From positions 1 to 64,000 of the forward strand of contig JBGSOG010000085.1 in NCBI GenBank assembly GCA_041739225.1: a DNA stretch of 64,000 bases, given 5' to 3'. The translations under genes and the position numbers were made by a program. Positions 60,196-64,000 of this stretch are shown one piece after another. The first letter of the stretch is position 1. The number at the start of each line of letters is the position of its first letter. The notes under the pieces are model-generated. The model saw nothing but the letters and a program-made list of their open reading frames with translations. It made no database searches and had not been told where the DNA came from. The stretch is from BOKV01 sp041739225. Its GTDB lineage: Bacteria; Pseudomonadota; Alphaproteobacteria; Rhizobiales; Rhizobiaceae.

Positions 60196-61257
60196 ATGAG
60201 CACAAAACGCTGCAAGATTCACTACCGCCGCCTAAATCGTTCGAATGGTCAATTTCCAGATTTTTCCTTAGCCACAGCACTATCCCAAGCATTGGTATAT
60301 AAGCTTGCAAGCGGTGAAAGCGTTCGTGCAAAAGCATCAAATCGCATGACCGCCGTCCCCGCCAACGTAGATTACAAACGGTTCTTGAATCACTGTCACA
60401 TTGAAAAAGATCAAGACTTGGTTTTTGGTAATGTCTGCTTGTTTTCCCCAGGAAATATGCAAGCGCTGTTACAAATTGCAAATGAAACTGATCCGCACGC
60501 TTCATTGGATGATGCCTTGCGTGCGTTGGACATTGCTGAGCAAAAAGCGCCGCCGGGGATGGAGTACCTACACGGAATAACCTATTGGGCGGTTATCGGC
60601 GATCATTTCTACCAAATCCAACATACGTCTTTGCCAAGCAAAGCCATGGAAGAGTATTTGACGTGGATGCTTCGTGATCAAACCAAAATAATTGGAAGCA
60701 GCCACTACGTCGAACTTCAAGCCGAGTTTGATCGTGAACAGGTTGGAAAAGACCTTGGAGACATTCGGGCAATTGAAATTGGCGGGCTCGTACCCGAAAC
60801 AGTGCGCGACGATCCTTCGCCACCATCAAGGGGCGGCAAGGTTGTCGAATTTGAACAACATGAATCTCTTGGAGACAGGATTGCTCAAACCTTTCAATCC
60901 GCAAAGAAAATTCTTGTGGATCTATTGGGCGATATCGAAGCACAAAAACTAATTGAATCCATGCCATCCGAAGCGGCGCTGGAGGTCAAAGTCAGTATCG
61001 GTTACCGGGCTCGTCGTCGGAAATTCCAGAAGGAATTTATGAGCAACCTTGCGTCTGGATTGCGTGATCTTCCCGATGGTCAAATCCGGGTCCGGGGCCG
61101 CGACGGCGAAATAAAAGGTACGGACGCCCGGTTGTCCGCTGATATGAATATCAAGCGCCTAAGCGAGACAAGCACCCTTCTCGATTTGGAAGAGACTTTG
61201 CGCCAGTTTAAAGAGGTTCACAGACGCTTCCTGTACGACGGTAGAATCATCGCCTGA
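60196..61257 (+). CDS. Unknown soluble protein, first of a two-gene set (353 aa)
   Basis: A 353-residue soluble protein that I cannot assign. It starts MSTKRCKIHYRRLNRSNGQFPDF, with an N-terminal half mixing strands and helices (LVFGNVCLFSPGNMQALLQI, MEYLHGITYWAVIGDHFYQIQHT) and a C-terminal half with a basic region (IGYRARRRKFQKEFMSN) and RLSETSTLLDLEETLRQF near the end. No Walker, nuclease or HTH motif is visible. The next gene, 18 bases on, is a four-helix membrane protein. DNA here is more A+T-rich than the restriction operon. Together they resemble in layout a sensor-plus-membrane-effector exclusion pair such as lambda RexA/RexB; no sequence similarity to RexA is claimed. Confidence 0.6.
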   Translation: MSTKRCKIHYRRLNRSNGQFPDFSLATALSQALVYKLASGESVRAKASNRMTAVPANVDYKRFLNHCHIEKDQDLVFGNVCLFSPGNMQALLQIANETDPHASLDDALRALDIAEQKAPPGMEYLHGITYWAVIGDHFYQIQHTSLPSKAMEEYLTWMLRDQTKIIGSSHYVELQAEFDREQVGKDLGDIRAIEIGGLVPETVRDDPSPPSRGGKVVEFEQHESLGDRIAQTFQSAKKILVDLLGDIEAQKLIESMPSEAALEVKVSIGYRARRRKFQKEFMSNLASGLRDLPDGQIRVRGRDGEIKGTDARLSADMNIKRLSETSTLLDLEETLRQFKEVHRRFLYDGRIIA

Positions 61258-61275
61258 AGTGCGCTAAGATTCACT

Positions 61276-61842
61276 ATGATCCGTTGGCAAACACTCATAA
61301 TTCCAATTCTTTCAGGTGGCCTTGCAGCCGCTTTTGTGGGCGTGAATTTTTGGGATTTATCCAAACAGGCTTTTCTGGTTTCCCTATCTGTGATCGCAGC
61401 CGGCGTTCTTGTTCGTCTTGCACGCGGGTTACCATTTACAAATGTTGACCATTATGAAATCGAAGAAATTCGTGATCTTACGAAAGCAGTTGATCAAATT
61501 TGTCGGTCATTGCGAGCGCTGATTTTTGTTGTGCTTTTAGCCATGGTCTTTCTTGTACTTGCGAAGCCTGTCGTCGAAGCAGCAAATCTTGCACAAATTA
61601 CAGCGCCTCACGGCGAAAGAATTGCACAATTTTCTTCGGGCCTTTTGGGGTTTTTGATCGGGTATATATTCATGCGTATGGTTCAGGTAATCCAAGGTGA
61701 TTATGATTTGACCAAGCTTCAATCGAAATTTGTTTTACGGGCCGTCGAACGAAAGCAGGCAAAACAATTTGAAATAAGCGAAGCAAAAAGTGGTAGTTCG
61801 CCATTCAAGAATCCTGAAAACTACGGTAAAAATATTCAGTAA
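61276..61842 (+). CDS. Four-helix membrane protein, second of a two-gene set (188 aa)
   Basis: A 188-residue membrane protein with four likely transmembrane segments: about 6-26 (LIIPILSGGLAAAFVGVNF), 32-49 (FLVSLSVIAAGVLVRLA), 80-101 (LRALIFVVLLAMVFLVLAKPV, cut short here) and 118-138 (FSSGLLGFLIGYIFMRMVQVI, in part). A charged cytosolic loop lies between helices 2 and 3 (EIEEIRDLTKAVDQI), and the last 50 residues are polar. There is no recognised family. Helices are separated by short loops, as in small pore-forming effectors such as RexB, but that comparison concerns topology only. It is almost certainly co-transcribed with the preceding gene. Confidence 0.6.
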   Translation: MIRWQTLIIPILSGGLAAAFVGVNFWDLSKQAFLVSLSVIAAGVLVRLARGLPFTNVDHYEIEEIRDLTKAVDQICRSLRALIFVVLLAMVFLVLAKPVVEAANLAQITAPHGERIAQFSSGLLGFLIGYIFMRMVQVIQGDYDLTKLQSKFVLRAVERKQAKQFEISEAKSGSSPFKNPENYGKNIQ

Positions 61843-62247
61843 TTCCAGTCGCGCAGTCCCATCGCTGACGACCGCCGACGAATGACATGGAAGGCCAAGG
61901 CCCCTTTTTTCTCTCCGCGATGTGAACCGGGCGCTTAGCGACGGCACTTGCGATTGCTGGCGGACGCAAGGCTTAGAGCGGGCATCATCATTGACCACGG
62001 CCATCAATTAAGCCCAAATCTTCCTCGATTTGGATTGATGCATCCCGACGGCGCCACCGACTGGCGAGCCGGGCTCTGGTCCAAAAACACGCGTCTCGAC
62101 CTACGATGCCACAGGAGAAGTTGCCCAAGCCTCTTCACCTCGCGGCGGGATGCAGCGCGCACGTCGCCGTGCCGGGGGCTGGTCGTGGCGAATGTGTTGG
62201 AGTGGAAACTGTAGTAAACTTGAACGAGTCGGCTCATCGGAACGTGC
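61843..62247. other. Intergenic region, no gene recognised
   Basis: About 400 bases between the membrane-protein gene and the convergent UDG-like gene. Frames of 77-88 codons exist on both strands but have no domain, no ribosome-binding site and mixed codon use. The composition (GC-rich with scattered CGGGC and CGACG) differs from the A+T-rich pair on its left, so a junction between two acquired pieces may lie here. No clear terminator was seen. Confidence 0.5.
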
Positions 62248-63036
62248 CTATTGAATGAGTTTCCGCAGTTTCTGTCTCAACGACTGCGATGCGCGTTGGA
62301 GCCATTCGACGCGATGACGGACTGGATCCTTTGCTTTAAGGTATTGCGGATCCTTCAGGCCAAGATAGATGTCAACTTGGCTCCCACTGGATCGTGAGGG
62401 ATGCGCTAACGCTCCGAGAAGTTGTTCCTCTTTAATGTGCCCCTGCGAGACGCACCATTGAAGTGCATCAAGGGGCGCAGGCCCAAGCGCAAGGAAGTAG
62501 GCCTTATGTGGCAAGGCTCTCAAGGATGGCAAGAAATCCCTATGGAATCCGGAACTGAAGGCCTCGGATCGCAAGACCTGGTCAAAGCTGCCCGCAAACA
62601 TCTTCCCGTTCCTAAACCCGGAATGTGGAATGACGGAAGTTGCGTGAAGTGCATCGTACGAAGTTGACCACAGCTCACCCGCGTCTCCGATGCCAAGCAA
62701 TTCGTTGATTCTCATTGCATTGAGCATCTTCACAAGGTTCGGGCGCATCGATGCATCCCCGAATGCCGCGAGTTTCTTTACCTGGAGTAGGATCTGATCC
62801 TCATTCATTCCTCTGGAGGACAGAGTCTTCACTTCATCGTATGCGAGCGCCATTTGGTTTGGTCCCGGCGTAATACCGACGATCACAATTCTGGCACGGT
62901 CATTTACATACTCGAATGGCATGTAAAAGACAGTATCGCGTCCGCTTTGATCCACCACGAGAGCGGGATCATTTGAAGCCAAAGCGCCTCGTAACTCTAC
63001 TATTTTTCGGTATTTTGGGAACAGAACAGGCTGCAA
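62248..63036 (-). CDS. Uracil-DNA-glycosylase-superfamily-like protein
   Basis: A 262-residue protein resembling a UDG-fold family. IVIVGITPGPNQ near residue 60 matches the active-site loop (GxxPGxxQ) of UDG families 4 and 5; IPHSGFRNGKMFAG is in the middle, and FLALGPAPLDALQWC followed by GALAHPSRSSGSQ corresponds to the closing HPS-type motif. It may remove or sense modified bases, or be a fold relative without glycosylase activity. The frame is open to 63474, but that extension runs across another gene and is low complexity. TTG 63036 is chosen: CCGGAG stands eight bases upstream and the product begins QPVLFPKYRKIVELR, where I expect the family to begin. Confidence 0.6.
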   Translation of the reverse strand: MQPVLFPKYRKIVELRGALASNDPALVVDQSGRDTVFYMPFEYVNDRARIVIVGITPGPNQMALAYDEVKTLSSRGMNEDQILLQVKKLAAFGDASMRPNLVKMLNAMRINELLGIGDAGELWSTSYDALHATSVIPHSGFRNGKMFAGSFDQVLRSEAFSSGFHRDFLPSLRALPHKAYFLALGPAPLDALQWCVSQGHIKEEQLLGALAHPSRSSGSQVDIYLGLKDPQYLKAKDPVRHRVEWLQRASQSLRQKLRKLIQ

Positions 63037-63226
63037 TCTCGATACTCCGGTGGAGGTCGAAGAAGTATCTGTAAGTGAACGGCTTTCCAAGATGCCCAAC
63101 ACCCAAAAAACCATCCTGGCGACACTGCGCGCGCGGCTTTTTGGCGTTGCCCGTGACCGCCTTGCGCTGCGACGGTCCTGCCCGAACGCGCGCTTGTAAC
63201 AAGGCCGATCGAAACTTTCGTTCGAG

Positions 63227-63556
63227 GTGAAGGAAAACGAACGGCTGCGCAAGCAGATCACCCGTTTCCGTGCCGAACGCCGCTTGGGCGAATTGATCCA
63301 TGCGCAACGGGAAGCGGGCTTGGCAAATGTTGGTGGCAGGCCACCGGAAACCGGGTTGCAGAAAAACCCGGTTATTTCACCACCTACCCTCTCCGAAGCT
63401 GGCATTGACAAGAACCTTGCTGATAGGGCGCGCAAATATGCGGCCATTCCAAAGCGTGAGTTTGATACCCGCATTGCCGATTACCGGGCGCGTGTTGAAG
63501 AGGAAGGCGAGAGGGCAAAAGCCTCTCGACTCTCGAAAGCGCAACTTCTAGGCTGA
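63227..63556 (+). CDS. Phage-type conserved protein, probably N-terminally truncated (109 aa)
   Basis: A 109-residue fragment-like protein from GTG 63227. It reads ENERLRKQITRFRAERRLGELI, then GGRPPETGLQ and PTLSEAGIDKNLADRARKYAAIPKREFDTRI, the same RRxGEL, linker and LSxxGI order as the protein at 51604 and as common prophage hypotheticals of 200-250 residues. The upstream half is missing: a stop codon (63197-63199) interrupts the frame, preceded by a 35-codon stretch (63092-63199) that may be unrelated. It is therefore a decayed copy or a short relative. A DNA-binding role is possible. The divergent UDG-like gene starts 190 bases to the left. Confidence 0.5.
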   Translation: MKENERLRKQITRFRAERRLGELIHAQREAGLANVGGRPPETGLQKNPVISPPTLSEAGIDKNLADRARKYAAIPKREFDTRIADYRARVEEEGERAKASRLSKAQLLG

Positions 63557-63578
63557 CCTGCAGGCCATGGAGGTTGGA

Positions 63579-64000
63579 ATGTTGAAGCGTGCATTGCTTG
63601 CCGCATTGATCGCAGGGTTGCCCTCAGGCGCAAGTGCGCAGTGGATCTTCAAGGCCGAAGAAAGCGCCTTTGGCAGCAGCGGCAATATTGTCGCATTCGG
63701 CGCGAACTCGTTTGTCGCCTTGGCGTTCCGTTGCGACAATGACGAGATCTCCGCAATTTTCATCACTCCCGAAGAGGTTGATACAAAAACTGCAGAAACT
63801 TTTTCGGTGTTGAATCCAAAACTCCTCTTGCGGGTTGATTCCGAAGAAATTGTAGAACTCACCTCCTATCCTGAGGCTAGAGACGGCAAGCTTGTGGTTA
63901 TCGCTTACGTGGAGCGGCCTTTTCTCGAAAGTGTGAAGGAATCGAAAAAGCGGGTGTCCGTCGCTCTCAAGGTCGGGGACAAGCTTTTTCATGAAGGCGC
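63579..64000 (+). CDS. Secreted hypothetical protein, partial at window end
   Basis: A frame from ATG 63579 (GGAGG five bases upstream) that is still open at base 64000. It has a clean Sec signal peptide, MLKRALLAALIAGLPSGASAQ, followed by a beta-rich mature part (SGNIVAFGANSFVALAFRCDNDEISAIF, partly quoted; later LLLRVDSEEIVELTSYPEA). An earlier in-frame ATG at 63567 is less likely because the ribosome-binding site falls inside it. At least 140 residues are visible. No family recognised. Similar small exported proteins often follow tail or lysis genes in alphaproteobacterial prophages, but the context here does not settle it. Confidence 0.6.
   Translation, partial: MLKRALLAALIAGLPSGASAQWIFKAEESAFGSSGNIVAFGANSFVALAFRCDNDEISAIFITPEEVDTKTAETFSVLNPKLLLRVDSEEIVELTSYPEARDGKLVVIAYVERPFLESVKESKKRVSVALKVGDKLFHEG

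Larger units (their letters stand above)
42493..63556. mobile_element. Integrated phage-like or defence-carrying genomic island (right end not seen)
   Basis: The run starts with a P4-type tyrosine integrase reading inward and continues with an AlpA regulator, strings of small overlapping unknown genes, a tail tape-measure protein, an XRE repressor, an S49 protease, a HerA-like ATPase and a type III-like restriction operon, ending with further unknown and phage-type genes. Several genes (43730, 60196, 61276) are more A+T-rich than the chromosome to the left. No terminase, portal, capsid, lysis or replication genes were recognised, so it is not an intact prophage. The left junction should lie in 42261-42490; no tRNA was found there and no matching direct repeat was seen, so both ends are approximate. 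Confidence 0.7.

Noticed and set aside
61948..62237. Overlapping 77- and 88-codon frames on both strands
   Set aside because: No domains, no ribosome-binding sites; treated as non-coding spacer.
63037..63474. N-terminal extension of the UDG-like protein
   Set aside because: The extra 146 residues are low complexity and lie opposite a phage-type gene; a TTG with a good Shine-Dalgarno at 63036 gives the expected protein start.

Overview
The window looks like chromosome of an alphaproteobacterium, most likely order Hyphomicrobiales (rhizobia and relatives). This rests on protein resemblance (rhizobial-type ABC importers, PcaD, KduI/KduD, the two-subunit aconitase X, a TAXI-type TRAP system), GC-rich codon use and dense gene packing with many ATGA/GTGA overlaps. 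Genus cannot be told from the sequence. No rRNA, tRNA or CRISPR array was found.

Bases 1-42,250 are ordinary core and accessory metabolism. 1-10,000: a DUF2182 membrane protein (cut by the window edge), an EEP-fold nuclease, AMP nucleosidase (amn), a Nu-class glutathione S-transferase, a DUF2147 protein, a Sel1 protein, a voltage-sensor K+ channel with a zinc-ribbon tail, PcaD, and a large MscS channel split by an apparent one-base deletion. 10,080-16,163: a family-5 (peptide-type) ABC importer. 16,154-21,893: a divergent glycan locus with four glycosyltransferases and a polysaccharide deacetylase. 22,033-23,094: an orphan Fe(III)-binding protein ending in a strong terminator. 23,233-33,922: a locus for unsaturated uronides. 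Its GH88/GH105 hydrolase should release unsaturated uronate, KduI and KduD convert the resulting ketouronate toward 2-keto-3-deoxygluconate, a CUT1-type ABC importer brings in the oligosaccharide, an alpha/beta-hydrolase may de-esterify it, and an 840-residue protein of unknown family sits in the same operon. 33,919-38,164: dimethylglycine-dehydrogenase-like enzyme plus aconitase X (large and small subunits). 38,742-41,845: a TAXI-TRAP transporter.

From 42,493 to at least 63,556 lies an integrated element. It opens with a P4-type tyrosine integrase and an AlpA-type regulator. It then carries strings of small overlapping unknown genes, a lone tail tape-measure protein, a divergent XRE repressor with a candidate operator, an S49 (SppA-like) protease overlapping a HerA/DUF853 ATPase, and a type III-like restriction operon with a RhuM gene between mod and res. 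Further right are an unexplained pair (353-residue soluble protein plus 188-residue four-helix membrane protein) and a uracil-DNA-glycosylase-like protein. Terminase, portal and capsid genes are absent, so this is a phage remnant, a satellite or a defence-carrying island rather than a complete prophage. The right boundary was not found.

The best candidates for undescribed biology are the soluble-plus-membrane gene pair at 60,196-61,842 (laid out like a phage-exclusion system), the S49-HerA pair at 52,358-54,687, and the 840-residue protein in the uronide operon. These are inferences from layout and motifs and were not tested.
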